Shown here piece by piece: positions 1 to 8,867 of a DNA stretch of 64,000 nucleotides. The stretch is from Saccharopolyspora_C sp040643635 (GTDB lineage Bacteria; Actinomycetota; Actinomycetes; Mycobacteriales; Pseudonocardiaceae): the NCBI RefSeq assembly GCF_040643635.1, contig NZ_JBEYUS010000002.1, positions 140,975 to 204,974 of the forward strand, given 5' to 3'. The notes under the pieces were generated by a model, which was given only the letters and a program-made list of their open reading frames with translations, did no database searches and was not told the origin of the DNA. Position numbers and translations under genes: made by a program. The number at the start of each line of letters is the position of its first letter. The first letter of the stretch is position 1.

Positions 1-105
1 GGTCACGCCCAATAGCACCAGCAGCCCGGGTTCTTCGATCTTGCCGACGGTCTCCCCGCCGACCCGCACCGAGGCCCGCGCGACCCGGCTGACCACCGCG
101 CGCAT
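1..105 (-). CDS. dtd: D-aminoacyl-tRNA deacylase, N-terminal part (cut by window edge)
   Basis: This is the first 35 codons of a gene that leaves the window at its left end. The visible translation begins MRAVVSRVARASVRVGGE and ends in GLLVLLGVT, which matches the N-terminus of D-Tyr-tRNA deacylases. These enzymes remove D-amino acids from mischarged tRNA in the cytoplasm. The ATG (105-103) overlaps the stop codon of the upstream methyltransferase gene by one base (TAATG), so the two are probably translationally coupled. The catalytic Thr-containing C-terminal motif lies outside the window and cannot be checked. Confidence 0.8.
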   Translation of the reverse strand, partial: MRAVVSRVARASVRVGGETVGKIEEPGLLVLLGVT

Positions 106-1634
106 TACTCGCCGTCCGCCCATTCCGCCGGGATCACCATTCCGTGCCGCACCAGTTCGCGCAGCATCGGCACCGCTGCGCCGGCGAGCTCCGCGGCGTC
201 CTCTCCCGCGCCGAGCGCGAGCAGCTCCACCAGGTCCCGCACCGGCAGCGCGCCCTGGCAGCCGGCGAGCAGCCGCACGCCGAGTTCGTCGATCTCGTGC
301 TGCCAGCCGGGGCCGTCCGTGCGGTGCAGCCGGTGCACGAAGCGCTCCCAGCCCTCCTCGCCGTGCGCGGCGACCTCTTCCAGCACCGTCGAGGAGGCGG
401 TGACCAGCGTCGCGTCCAGCAGGGCGTCACCGGAGCCGTGCTCGCGCAGCCACTCGACCCGGCGCAGCCAGCCGTCGCTCTCCGGGCCCAGCGGGTCGTC
501 GAAGGCCTGCCGGAGGTCTTCGCACACGACCTCGCCGCGCTCGGCGCCGCTGCGGCGCAGCGTGACGAACCCGAAGCCGACGCCGTCCACGTCGTTCGCG
601 TCGAACCAGTCCAGCCACTCGGCGGCCTTGCGCCTGCCCGCGGGCGAGCGCGGGTCGAACCCGGCGTCGCGCAGCCAGGTGCCGACGTAGAGCGCCGGGT
701 CGGCCACGTCGCGCTGCGCGAACCAGGCGTCCACCCCGCCGGGCGGCAGCCAGCGCGCCACCCGGTCCTGCCAGTCCTCGCCCTTGCGGTGCAGCCAGGA
801 CGCCAGCAGCTGCCCGGTGCCGCCTTCGTCGAGGAACGACGGCAGCTGCCGCACCACCAGCGCGCTCGCGTCGTCCCCGGCGAGCCCGGAGTCGCGGTAC
901 ACGTAGTCGGTGCGCGGCGGGCCGACCACGAACGGCGGGTTGCACACGATCTGGTCGAAGCGGCGGCCGCGCACCGGCTCGAACCACTCGCCTTCGGCGA
1001 GCTCCACGTCGATCCGGTTGAGCCGGAACGTCGCCGAGGCCAGCGCCAGCGCCCGGGCGGACACGTCGGTCGCGGTGACCCGCTGCGCGTGCGTGCTCGC
1101 GTGCAGCGCCTGCACGCCGCAGCCGGTGCCCACGTCCAGCACCGAGCCGACCTGCCTGCGCGAGGTCGCCCGCACCAGGCTCAGCGAGGCGTGCCCCACG
1201 CCGAGCACGTGGTCGACACCGGTCGCCCAGCCTTCCGGACGCAGGTCGGAGTCGAGGTCGGAGACGACCCACCACGAGTCCTCGCCCGCGCCGTGCGGGC
1301 GGATGTCCAGGCCCGCGCGCAGCGCATCGCCGTCGGCGGCCAGCACGCCACCGGCGACGGCGTCGGCGACCGCCAGCGGCCGCAGCGCCGCGGCGACCTC
1401 GGCGGCCGGTCGGGCCTCGCCGAGCAGGAACAACCGGACCAGCGTGCCCAGCGGCCCGCCGTCCGCGGTCGCCCGCAGCGCGGGTTCGGGTTCGCCCCGG
1501 CCGAGCGCGGCGTGGGCCTGCGGCCCGAGCAGGTCCACCACGCCGTCGGTGTCGTAGCCCGCCTCCTGGAAGGCGGCGCGGAGGCGGTCGAGGACGTCGT
1601 TCGAGAGATCCGGAATCACGCGCCCGATCCTCAC
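105..1634 (-). CDS. Class I SAM-dependent methyltransferase (N6-adenine/N5-glutamine type)
   Basis: A 509-residue protein with an N-terminal helical domain (about 1-150) of the kind found in actinobacterial methyltransferases, followed by a Rossmann methyltransferase core. The SAM-binding motif LDVGTGCG is at 166-173 and the catalytic NPPF motif at 232-235. NPPF/NPPY enzymes methylate the exocyclic nitrogen of adenine or guanine in nucleic acid, or a glutamine side chain in release factors. The true substrate cannot be read from the sequence. A C-terminal extension of about 200 residues has no motif I recognise. The start is GTG at 1634, 59 bp from the divergent HhH-GPD gene. Downstream it overlaps dtd by one base. 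Confidence 0.85.
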   Translation of the reverse strand: MRIGRVIPDLSNDVLDRLRAAFQEAGYDTDGVVDLLGPQAHAALGRGEPEPALRATADGGPLGTLVRLFLLGEARPAAEVAAALRPLAVADAVAGGVLAADGDALRAGLDIRPHGAGEDSWWVVSDLDSDLRPEGWATGVDHVLGVGHASLSLVRATSRRQVGSVLDVGTGCGVQALHASTHAQRVTATDVSARALALASATFRLNRIDVELAEGEWFEPVRGRRFDQIVCNPPFVVGPPRTDYVYRDSGLAGDDASALVVRQLPSFLDEGGTGQLLASWLHRKGEDWQDRVARWLPPGGVDAWFAQRDVADPALYVGTWLRDAGFDPRSPAGRRKAAEWLDWFDANDVDGVGFGFVTLRRSGAERGEVVCEDLRQAFDDPLGPESDGWLRRVEWLREHGSGDALLDATLVTASSTVLEEVAAHGEEGWERFVHRLHRTDGPGWQHEIDELGVRLLAGCQGALPVRDLVELLALGAGEDAAELAGAAVPMLRELVRHGMVIPAEWADGE

Positions 1635-1693
1635 ACGCCCCGCCGAACGGCCTGCGCAGGGACGCGCGGAACCCCGCGTGCGATCCTGGCCGC

Positions 1694-2269
1694 ATGAGCC
1701 GGACGCTGCACCTGACCCAGAACGCCGAGGCCGACGCGCTGCTCTCGGAAGATCCGCTGGCGCTGCTGCTCGGGATGCTCCTCGACCAGCAGATCCCGAT
1801 GGAGAAGGCGTTCTCCGGCCCGCAGGTGCTGGCCGAGCGCCTCGGCGAGCTCGACGCCCGCGGCATCGCCGCGATGGACCCGGAGGAGTTCGCGGCGACC
1901 TGCGCCACCCCGCCCGCGATCCACCGGTTCCCCGGTTCGATGGCCAAGCGGGTGCAGGCGGTGTGCGCGTACCTGGTGGAGCACTACGACGGCGACGCCG
2001 AGCGGATCTGGACCGACGGCGACCCGGACGGCGCCCGGGTCCTCGCCCGGCTGAAGGCGTTGCCCGGGTACGGCGACCAGAAGGCGCGGATCTTCCTGGC
2101 GCTGCTCGGCAAGCAGTGGCAGGTGCGGCCGGAGGGCTGGCGGGAGGCAGCGGGCGCCTACGGCGATCCGGACGCCCGCCGCTCCATCGCCGACGTCGTC
2201 GACCAGGTGACCCTCGACGAGGTCCGCTCCTGGAAGAAGGCCCAGAAAGCAGCCGCCAAGAAGAAGTGA
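1694..2269 (+). CDS. HhH-GPD-type base-excision repair protein
   Basis: A 191-residue protein of the small actinobacterial HhH-GPD family. A helix-hairpin-helix (LKALPGYGDQKA, about 120-131) would bind DNA backbone, and the region around DQQIPMEKAF (31-40) matches the start of the glycosylase fold. The family is assigned to base-excision repair by homology. I do not see the classical catalytic Lys plus Gly/Pro-Asp arrangement of endonuclease III, so activity may be monofunctional or altered. The C-terminus is a lysine-rich tail (KKAQKAAAKKK). It is divergent from the methyltransferase gene and followed by dispersed repeat copy 1. Confidence 0.85.
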   Translation: MSRTLHLTQNAEADALLSEDPLALLLGMLLDQQIPMEKAFSGPQVLAERLGELDARGIAAMDPEEFAATCATPPAIHRFPGSMAKRVQAVCAYLVEHYDGDAERIWTDGDPDGARVLARLKALPGYGDQKARIFLALLGKQWQVRPEGWREAAGAYGDPDARRSIADVVDQVTLDEVRSWKKAQKAAAKKK

Positions 2270-2309
2270 CGAAGCGGTCCCGCCCGACAGCCCCCGCGAC
2301 GGATCATGC

Positions 2310-2475
2310 CGTCTTCCTGTCAGCGGCGAAGCCGCTGAGCGGAGACCACCCGATCAACCGGCACCGCCGCGGGTTCTCAGCCGGTTCCTCGCGAGGACAG
2401 CGTTTTCTCCTGTGGCGGAGCCACCGGTGAAAACGATCCCGCAGCGAGGGACCGGCTGAGGTTCCGCCACCCGCC
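2310..2475 (-). repeat. Dispersed palindromic intergenic element, copy 1
   Basis: One of four related elements in the window (others near 19865, 24907 and 63911); it reads on the minus strand. The central hairpin is 2402-2434 (GTTTTC...GAAAAC outside, GTGGC...GCCAC inside). The outer arms 2376-2392 and 2444-2460 pair over 17 bp with a single mismatch. A second hairpin (TCAGCGGC-GAA-GCCGCTGA) is at 2320-2338. It lies between the convergent 3' ends of the HhH-GPD and acyltransferase genes, so it may also work as a terminator. Confidence 0.8.
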
Positions 2476-2510
2476 CCCTGCGCAACAGGTGTCGAGAAGC
2501 CTCAGCCAAC

Positions 2511-3182
2511 TCAGGCAGCCCGGGACGAAGGGGATTGGTAGCGGTCCACGTACTCCTGGTCGGACAGCTCCGAGATGGCGTACATGATCTCGTCGGTGAT
2601 GGACCGCAGCACCGGGAGCGATCCCTCCATGCCGTGGTAGCGGGTGAACTCCAGCGGCGCGCCGAACCGGACCTCGACGCGGGCGAGACGCGGTACCTTC
2701 GCCCCGATGGGCAGCAGCCGGTCGGTCCCGTGCAGCGCCACCGGCACCACCTTCGCCGCCCCGCTCAGCGCCAGCCGGGCCACCCCGGTCCGGCCGCGGT
2801 AGAGGCGCCCGTCGGGGGAGCGGGTGCCTTCGGGGTGGATGCCGAACGCGCCGCCGTCGGCGAGGACCCGCTCAGCGGCGCCCAGCGCCTCCTTCGCGGC
2901 CCGGCCGTGCCCGCGCTCCACCGGGATGGCGCCCAGCGAGCGGAACACGCCGCCGGTCAGCCGGTTCTTGAGCCCGCCGCCCTGGAAGTACTCGGCCTTC
3001 GCCAGGAACGCCACCGGCCGGGGGACGACCAGCGGCACGATGAAGCTGTCGGCCACCGACAGGTGGTTCACCGCGAAGATGACCGGCCCGTCGGCGGGGA
3101 TCCGCTCGGCACCGGTGACCTTCGGGCGGTACACCGCCCGCGCCACCGAACCGAGCACCCGTTTCGTGAGCATGTACAACAT
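2511..3182 (-). CDS. Lysophospholipid/1-acylglycerol-3-phosphate acyltransferase (PlsC family)
   Basis: A 223-residue membrane-associated acyltransferase. The catalytic H-x4-D motif is NHLSVAD (His40, Asp45) and the phosphate-binding EGTRS motif is at 118-122; spacing and total length fit the PlsC family. It would transfer an acyl group to a lysophosphatidate or a related acceptor in membrane lipid synthesis. The exact acceptor is not visible. The gene is convergent with the HhH-GPD gene, with repeat copy 1 between them. Confidence 0.88.
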   Translation of the reverse strand: MLYMLTKRVLGSVARAVYRPKVTGAERIPADGPVIFAVNHLSVADSFIVPLVVPRPVAFLAKAEYFQGGGLKNRLTGGVFRSLGAIPVERGHGRAAKEALGAAERVLADGGAFGIHPEGTRSPDGRLYRGRTGVARLALSGAAKVVPVALHGTDRLLPIGAKVPRLARVEVRFGAPLEFTRYHGMEGSLPVLRSITDEIMYAISELSDQEYVDRYQSPSSRAA

Positions 3183-3365
3183 CGCGCAGCCTCCCCGTCC
3201 GTCTCTCCCGCCACCTCAGAACCTACCGCCGCCGCAGGTCGCCGGGGTCGCCGCCGGGTCAAGTCCACGTGAAACCCGTGGATCGGGTGCGGCGGCGGTC
3301 ACCCCGCCACCAGGGTGTCGGAGCCGCAATCGGAGTGGGACGATGGACTGCGTGGAGGTGGTGTC

Positions 3366-3686
3366 GTGAGCAGCACTCGGCACGGCGACGACACCCCGGT
3401 GCTCATCACCGAGGCGCAGCCGTCCTACGACGATCAGCAGGCGGAGCGGCGGCGCAAGTACGCGATCATGATGTCGATGCGCATTCCTTGCCTGATCGTG
3501 GGCGCGGCGTGCTACCAGATCTGGTGGCTGGCGTTGATCATCGTCGCGATCTCGATTCCGCTGCCGTGGATGGCGGTGCTCATCGCCAACGACCGCCCGC
3601 CGCGCAAGAGCGAACAGGTCAACCGCTACCAGCAGTCGGCGCGCGCGCTGGAATCCCGCGATCACCGGGTGATCGACGACTCCTGA
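3366..3686 (+). CDS. DUF3099 small membrane protein
   Basis: A protein of about 106 residues with the DUF3099 signature LITEAQPSYDDQQAERRRKY near the N-terminus, followed by two hydrophobic helices and a polar tail. The function of the family is unknown. I chose the GTG at 3366 because a GGAGG sits at 3354-3358, seven bases upstream. An in-frame GTG at 3315 would add 17 residues but has no ribosome binding site. The arrangement with the downstream DUF3039 gene is common in actinobacteria. Confidence 0.82.
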   Translation: MSSTRHGDDTPVLITEAQPSYDDQQAERRRKYAIMMSMRIPCLIVGAACYQIWWLALIIVAISIPLPWMAVLIANDRPPRKSEQVNRYQQSARALESRDHRVIDDS

Positions 3687-3746
3687 ACCGGTTCGGGCGC
3701 CCGAGGTGCGCGGCGCGCGCCGCGCGCGGTGCGGCATCATGGGGTG

Positions 3747-4001
3747 ATGAGCACGATGACGCTTCCGGAGACCGATGTCCGGCCGGAGACCACGGACCAG
3801 ACCCAGGATGACCGTCCAGAGGTCTTCCACTACGTGCAGAAGGACAAGATCGCGGAGAGCGCGGTCATGGGCACGTACGTGGTGGCGCTGTGCGGCGAGG
3901 TGTTCCCGGTGACGAAGTCGGCCAAGCCCGGCTCGCCGGTGTGCCCGGACTGCAAGAAGGTCTTCGAGGGCCTGCCGCCCGGTGGTGGCGACGACGACTG
4001 A
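3747..4001 (+). CDS. DUF3039 zinc-ribbon-like small protein
   Basis: An 84-residue protein carrying the DUF3039 core: FHYVQKDKIAESAVMGTYVVALCGE and a C-terminal CPDC motif (residues split across the core). One single Cys plus the CPDC pair suggests a small metal site. Function unknown. The ATG at 3747 gives the usual length; an in-frame start 18 bases upstream is possible. A bidirectional terminator follows immediately. Confidence 0.82.
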   Translation: MSTMTLPETDVRPETTDQTQDDRPEVFHYVQKDKIAESAVMGTYVVALCGEVFPVTKSAKPGSPVCPDCKKVFEGLPPGGGDDD

Positions 4002-4010
4002 GCCGGGTCG

Positions 4011-4045
4011 CTCAGCGGCTCACCCGGGACCGGGGAGCCGCTGAG
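4011..4045. terminator. Bidirectional hairpin terminator
   Basis: Perfect 10-bp arms (CTCAGCGGCT / AGCCGCTGAG) flank a 15-base GC-rich loop. It lies between the convergent DUF3039 and YihY genes, so it can serve both. There is no T-tract, as is usual in actinobacteria. Confidence 0.65.
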
Positions 4046-4073
4046 AGCTGGGACCGGCTGAGACCGAGACCGG

Positions 4074-5252
4074 CTAGGACTCCTCGGGCTCCGGTTTCTC
4101 CTGCGCGAGCGCCGTCGTCACGATCGTCGTCGGCGGGTCGACGGCGGCGCGCGGCCGCTCGTCCTTCGCACGCCACGCGCGGTAGCCCTCTTCGGTGCGC
4201 AGCTGCTGCTCGGCGCGCCGCATCTCCAGCCGCCGCCACTTGCGGCGTTCGCGGCGGGTCATCTTCGCCGGCCACAACTCCTGCAGCGCCTGGTTGAACT
4301 GGGCGCCGATGATGATCGCGAGTCCGATGAAGAACGCGAACAGCAGGAACGCGATCGGCGTGGCCAGCGCCCCGTAGGTGTAGCCGGTGCCGGTCACCCA
4401 GGTGATGTACCAGCGCAGTCCGACGCTGGAGCACAGGAACACGGCCATCGCCACCAGCGCTCCCGGGACCCCGCGGTGCCACGGCAGCTTCCGCGGCAGC
4501 GCCACCTTGTACAGCGTGGCCAGCGCCAGCACCAGCAGCAGCCCGGTGGCGGGGAAGTAGAACACCTGGATCAGCCACGCCACGTCGTCCTGCATCGACG
4601 GCGGGAACACCGTCGGCAGCCACTCCGGGCCGAGCGCGATCACCGGCAGCCCGACCACGGCCAGCAGCAGCGCCGCCAAGTAGAGCAGCAGCGCGAAGAT
4701 CCGCTGCCACACGCTGTGCCGCACCGTGTACTGGTCGTAGGCCATGGTGATCGAGTCCACCAGCGAGGCCAGCGCCGAGGACCCCGCCCACAGCGACAGC
4801 AGGAAGCCCACCGACACGATCTCGCTGCGCCCCTTGGTGAGGATGTCCTCCACCGTCGGCCCGATGATCTGGTCCACCACGTTGCCGCTGAACACGGCGC
4901 GCGCCCCGGCGAGGATCTTGTCGTGCACCGCGTCCACGACGGCGGGCCCGAACCAGTCGCCGAGGAACCCGAGGCTGCCCAGCAGGCCCAGCAGCAGCGG
5001 CGGCATCGACAGCGTCTGCCAGAACGCGGCCGCCGCCGACTCGGAGAAGATGTTGTCCCACCACGCCTTGTCGATGGTCCGCCAGACCAGTTGCAGCGGC
5101 CCCCGTCGCTGGCGGGTGTCGGCCGCCGCGTCCCAGCCCTGTTCGGGCGGTGACTGGGCGCCCTCCTCCGGCGCGCGCGCATCGGAGGGCTCCGGCCGTC
5201 GGCCGTGCTGGCCGGGCCGCTGGCTGTTACCGGTCGGACCTGAGGAACCCAT
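4074..5252 (-). CDS. YihY/virulence factor BrkB family integral membrane protein
   Basis: A 392-residue protein with about six hydrophobic segments between residues 90 and 330, preceded by a polar Pro/Gln-rich cytoplasmic N-terminus (MGSSGPTGNSQRPGQHGRRP) and followed by a basic-then-acidic tail. The motif FSESAAAAFWQTLSMPPLLL near the first helix and the late GAQFNQALQEL are typical of YihY/BrkB proteins. The molecular role of this family is not established, despite the old RNase BN name. It is divergent from the helicase gene with about 300 bp between, which must hold both promoters. Confidence 0.88.
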   Translation of the reverse strand: MGSSGPTGNSQRPGQHGRRPEPSDARAPEEGAQSPPEQGWDAAADTRQRRGPLQLVWRTIDKAWWDNIFSESAAAAFWQTLSMPPLLLGLLGSLGFLGDWFGPAVVDAVHDKILAGARAVFSGNVVDQIIGPTVEDILTKGRSEIVSVGFLLSLWAGSSALASLVDSITMAYDQYTVRHSVWQRIFALLLYLAALLLAVVGLPVIALGPEWLPTVFPPSMQDDVAWLIQVFYFPATGLLLVLALATLYKVALPRKLPWHRGVPGALVAMAVFLCSSVGLRWYITWVTGTGYTYGALATPIAFLLFAFFIGLAIIIGAQFNQALQELWPAKMTRRERRKWRRLEMRRAEQQLRTEEGYRAWRAKDERPRAAVDPPTTIVTTALAQEKPEPEES

Positions 5253-5546
5253 CGCGGGTACAAGGATGCTGCATGGGGACGACGCGTGGGCGTGGACCCG
5301 GCGAACCGGGAGTGTCAGTGCGATCTCGATCCGGCTCGCGGGTCGGTGCGCCCGGTCACGGGAGGCGGGACGGTAGGCTGCGGGTCGCCCTCGGCGGATC
5401 TCCCGCTCGGCGCGGAGTCGCGCGGCGGGACGGGTGGACGGTTCCACCGGGTCGCCGGGGCGTCTCCGCGCCCGGCCGGTGATCCGCAGGTTCGCGCCGC
5501 GCGCATCGCGAGGGGGAGAAGGCTCAGGAAGGAGCGGCGAGCAAGC

Positions 5547-7322
5547 GTGTCCGAGGCACAACTCGATCCAGTCCGATCTGTGCTCAGCGACCCGTCGCAG
5601 GCCGCCCAGCGCCCGCTGCGCGCCTGGCAGCGCCGGGCGCTGGCGAAGTACCTCTCCAGCAACCCGCAGGACTTCACCGCCGTCGCCACGCCCGGCGCGG
5701 GCAAGACGACGTTCGGCCTGCGCATCGCCGCGGAGCTGCTGGCGGACCGGACGGTGGAGTCGGTGACGGTGGTCGCCCCGACCGAGCACCTCAAGCACCA
5801 GTGGGCGTTGGCCGCGGGCGGCGCCGGGATCCCGCTGGACCCGGACTTCCGCAACTCCGACGGCTTCACCTCCAGCGACTACCGCGGCGTGGTGGTCACC
5901 TACGCGCAGATCGCCGCGCACCCCACGCTGCACCGGGTGCGCACCGAGCGGCGCAAGACCCTGGTGATCCTGGACGAGGTCCACCACGCGGGCGACGCGA
6001 AGTCGTGGGGCGATGCGACGCGCGAGGCGTTCACGCCCGCGGTGCGGCGGCTGGCGCTGACCGGTACCCCGTTCCGCAGCGACGACACGCCGATCCCGTT
6101 CGTGAACTACGAGCCGGACGCCGACGGCTCGATGCGGAGCAAGGCCGACAGCTCCTACGGCTACTCGGACGCGCTGCGCGACGGCGTGGTGCGACCGGTG
6201 ATCTTCCTGGCGTATTCGGGGGAGACCCGGTGGCGCACCAACGCGGGCGACGAGTTCTCCGCGCGCCTCGGCGAACCGCTCACCGCCGAGCAGACCGCGC
6301 GGGCCTGGCGCACCGCGCTGGACCCGGCGGGGGAGTGGATCCCCGCGGTGCTGCAGGCGGCGCACACCCGGCTGCAGCAGCTGCGCAAGGGCGGTGTGCC
6401 GGACGCGGGCGGGCTGGTGATCGCCTCCGACCACGTCACGGCGAAGGCGTACGCGAAGGCGCTGGAGCGGCTGACCGGCTCGGTGCCGACGGTGGTGCTC
6501 TCCGACGACCCGAAGGCCTCCGGCCGCATCGCCGAGTTCGCCGACTCCGACGACGAGTGGATGGTCGCGGTCCGGATGGTCAGCGAAGGCGTCGACGTCC
6601 CGCGGCTGGCCGTCGGCGTCTACGCCACCAGCGCCTCCACCCCGCTGTACTTCGCGCAGGCCATCGGCCGCTTCGTCCGCGCGCGGCGCCCCGGGGAGAC
6701 CGCGAGCATCTTCCTGCCGAGCGTGCCGGTGCTGCTGGAGCTGGCCAGCCAGCTCGAAGCCGAGCGCGACCACGTGCTGGGCAAGCCGCACCGGGAGAAG
6801 GACGGCTGGGAAGACGAGCTGCTCGCCGACGCGAACCGCACCAAGGACGAGCCGGGCGAGGAGGAGAAGGCGTTCACCTCGCTGGGCGCCGATGCCGAAC
6901 TCGACCAGGTGATCTACGACGGTTCCTCGTTCGGCACGGCGGCCTTCGGCACCAGCGAGGACGAGCAGGACTACCTGGGCCTGCCCGGGCTGCTCGAACC
7001 GGACCAGGTGCGGGCCCTGCTGCGCCAGCGCCAGGAGCAGCAGCTGGAGACCGTCGGCAAGCGGGAGGCCGCGGACAAGGAGCAGAAGGCCGCGGAACGC
7101 GCCGAGCAGGCCGAGCAGGCCCGCCGCCCGCAGAGCGTGCAGGAACGGCTGAAGGGGCTGCGCAAGGAGCTCAACACGCTCGTCTCGCTGCACCACCACC
7201 GCACCCGCAAACCGCACGGCAAGATCCACAACGAGCTGCGGCGGATCTGCGGTGGCCCGCCCACCGCGATGGCCACCGTCGAACAGCTGGAGGAGCGGAT
7301 CGCCACCCTGCGGTCCTGGTGA
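5547..7322 (+). CDS. Superfamily 2 DEAD/DEAH-type helicase
   Basis: A 591-residue helicase. Walker A is TPGAGKTT (48-55), motif II is DEVH (143-146), motif III is LTGTPFR (171-177) and motif VI is QAIGRFVRARRPGE in the second RecA domain. The C-terminal 130 residues are charged and partly coiled-coil (REAADKEQKAAERAEQAEQA). The family is related to type III restriction/RAD25-like helicases, but no nuclease is fused or adjacent. The GTG start at 5547 follows AGGAAGGAG at 5526-5534. It is followed 64 bp later by an aminotransferase gene that may be co-transcribed. Confidence 0.88.
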   Translation: MSEAQLDPVRSVLSDPSQAAQRPLRAWQRRALAKYLSSNPQDFTAVATPGAGKTTFGLRIAAELLADRTVESVTVVAPTEHLKHQWALAAGGAGIPLDPDFRNSDGFTSSDYRGVVVTYAQIAAHPTLHRVRTERRKTLVILDEVHHAGDAKSWGDATREAFTPAVRRLALTGTPFRSDDTPIPFVNYEPDADGSMRSKADSSYGYSDALRDGVVRPVIFLAYSGETRWRTNAGDEFSARLGEPLTAEQTARAWRTALDPAGEWIPAVLQAAHTRLQQLRKGGVPDAGGLVIASDHVTAKAYAKALERLTGSVPTVVLSDDPKASGRIAEFADSDDEWMVAVRMVSEGVDVPRLAVGVYATSASTPLYFAQAIGRFVRARRPGETASIFLPSVPVLLELASQLEAERDHVLGKPHREKDGWEDELLADANRTKDEPGEEEKAFTSLGADAELDQVIYDGSSFGTAAFGTSEDEQDYLGLPGLLEPDQVRALLRQRQEQQLETVGKREAADKEQKAAERAEQAEQARRPQSVQERLKGLRKELNTLVSLHHHRTRKPHGKIHNELRRICGGPPTAMATVEQLEERIATLRSW

Positions 7323-7386
7323 CACCCGGCTGCGGCCGGTGTCCGATCGCGACCCGCGTGTGATCGCCCGTACCTACCCTCTCCCC

Positions 7387-8595
7387 ATGGCATTCGACGT
7401 GGAGAAGGTGCGGGCCCGGTACCCGGCGCTGTCCGACGGCCGGTCCTGGCTCGATGCGGCGGGCGGGACGCAGGTCCCGCAGCAGGTGATCGACGCGGTC
7501 GCGGACGTGCTGGCCCGCGGGGTCTCGAACGTGGGCGGGGACTTTGAGTCCAGCCGCCGGGCGGCGTCCGTCGTGGCCGGGGCGCGGGCCGCGGTGGCCG
7601 ATCTGACCGGAGCTCCCGGCCCGGAGTGCGTGGTGTTCGGGCCGAGCACCACGGCGCTGGTCTACCGCTTCGCCGGGGTGCTCGCCGCCGGCTGGCGGCC
7701 CGGTGACGAGGTGGTGGTGACCGAGCTGGACCACGACTCGAACGTGCGCCCGTGGGTGCAGCACGCGCAGCGGGCCGGGGCGACCGTGCGGTTCGCCCCG
7801 ATCGACCCCGACACGGGGGCGCTGGCCGCCGAGCGGGTGGTGGAGCTCATCGGGGAGCGGACCAGGCTGGTCGCGGTCACGGCGGCGTCGAACCTGGTCG
7901 GCGACGTTCCCGACGTCGCGGCGATCACCCGGCGGGCCCGTGAGGTGGGGGCGACCAGCTTCGTCGACGGCGTGCAGCACTGCCCGCACGCCGAGGTGGA
8001 CCTCGCCGCGCTCGGCGCCGATTTCTACGCGACCAGCGCCTACAAGTGGTCCGGCCCGCACCTGGCGGCCGTGGTGGCGGCCGACCCGTGGTCGCTGGAG
8101 ACGTTGAACCCGGACAAGCTGCTGCCCGCGCCGGACGAGATCCCGACCCGGTTCGAGCTGGGCACCGCGCCGTTCGAATCGCTGGCGGGCGTGACCGCGG
8201 CGGTCGACCACCTCGCCGAACTGGACTCGGCGGCCACCGGGACCCGCCGGGAGCGGCTCCTCGCGAGCCGCCGCGCGGTCGTCGCCCACGAGGACGCGCT
8301 GGCCGCGCTGCTGTTCGACGGGATCGCGGAGCTGCCGCACGTGCACCGGGTCGGCCGGCCGGTGGGTCGTCCCACGCCGATCGCGGCGTTCACCGTGCCC
8401 GGGCGCTCGCCCGCGGAGGTCGCCGGGTCGCTCGCCGAGCGGGGGATCAACGTGTCCGCCGGGCACGGCTACGCGTGGCAGGCGGTACGCGCGCTCGGCG
8501 TCGGCGAGGCGGGCGTGGTGCGCGCCGCGCTGTGCCACTACAGCGAGGAGGCCGACGTGCGGCGGCTCCTCGACGCGCTCGGCGAACTGGCCTGA
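7387..8595 (+). CDS. Cysteine desulfurase-like class V aminotransferase
   Basis: A 402-residue PLP enzyme of the NifS/SufS-like family. The Schiff-base lysine is in SAYKWSGPH (Lys220), the PLP-pyridine Asp in FVDGVQH (Asp194), and the sequence LDHDSNVRPW (about 114-123) is a family signature. Class V members act as cysteine desulfurases, selenocysteine lyases or kynureninases. I do not see an obvious catalytic Cys loop typical of IscS or SufS, so the reaction is uncertain. No sulfur-relay genes are adjacent. A strong terminator lies after the stop. Confidence 0.85.
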   Translation: MAFDVEKVRARYPALSDGRSWLDAAGGTQVPQQVIDAVADVLARGVSNVGGDFESSRRAASVVAGARAAVADLTGAPGPECVVFGPSTTALVYRFAGVLAAGWRPGDEVVVTELDHDSNVRPWVQHAQRAGATVRFAPIDPDTGALAAERVVELIGERTRLVAVTAASNLVGDVPDVAAITRRAREVGATSFVDGVQHCPHAEVDLAALGADFYATSAYKWSGPHLAAVVAADPWSLETLNPDKLLPAPDEIPTRFELGTAPFESLAGVTAAVDHLAELDSAATGTRRERLLASRRAVVAHEDALAALLFDGIAELPHVHRVGRPVGRPTPIAAFTVPGRSPAEVAGSLAERGINVSAGHGYAWQAVRALGVGEAGVVRAALCHYSEEADVRRLLDALGELA

Positions 8596-8631
8596 CCGCG
8601 GGGCCCGGCTCGACCGGACGCCCGGGGAACG

Positions 8632-8670
8632 CCGAAAGCCCCGGAGAACCAGGTTCTCCGGGGCTTTCGG
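8632..8670. terminator. Strong bidirectional hairpin terminator
   Basis: A 19-bp perfect inverted repeat around a single-base loop (CGAAAGCCCCGGAGAACC-A-mirror). On the plus strand it ends CTTTCGGG. It lies between the convergent aminotransferase and DUF7455 genes, 37 bp after the first stop and 11 bp from the second. Confidence 0.85.
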
Positions 8671-8681
8671 GTCGGGTGTCG

Positions 8682-8867
8682 TTACTGGTCGTCCTGCTGG
8701 AGTTCGGCGTCCATTTCCCGCAAGCGCGGCTCGAACTCCCGGCCGTGGTGCCCGCAGAACAACAGCTCCCCACCGGATGGCAGTACGGCGCGAAGCTTCG
8801 CAGCGGCCCCGCAGCGGTCGCAGCGGTCGGCGGCGGTCAGCTCGGGGCGGGTGAGCGTTCCAGGCAT
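8682..8867 (-). CDS. DUF7455 small zinc-finger-like protein
   Basis: A 61-residue protein beginning MPGTLTRPELTAADRCDRCG. It has a CDRC pair followed by LLFCGHHGREFEPRL, giving a likely CxxC...CxxH metal site. The family is widespread in actinobacteria, with unknown function. The ATG at 8867 has AGGGAG about nine bases upstream, which favours it over a longer in-frame start. Confidence 0.82.
   Translation of the reverse strand: MPGTLTRPELTAADRCDRCGAAAKLRAVLPSGGELLFCGHHGREFEPRLREMDAELQQDDQ

Noticed and set aside
3315..3365. N-terminal extension of the DUF3099 protein
   Set aside because: GTG at 3315 has no Shine-Dalgarno, and the added residues are not part of the family.
4074..7325. A 1083-codon open frame on the minus strand across the helicase gene and the YihY gene
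   Set aside because: Only its left third (4074-5252) is a protein family. The rest is the antisense of the helicase, open because of high GC, and has no domain.
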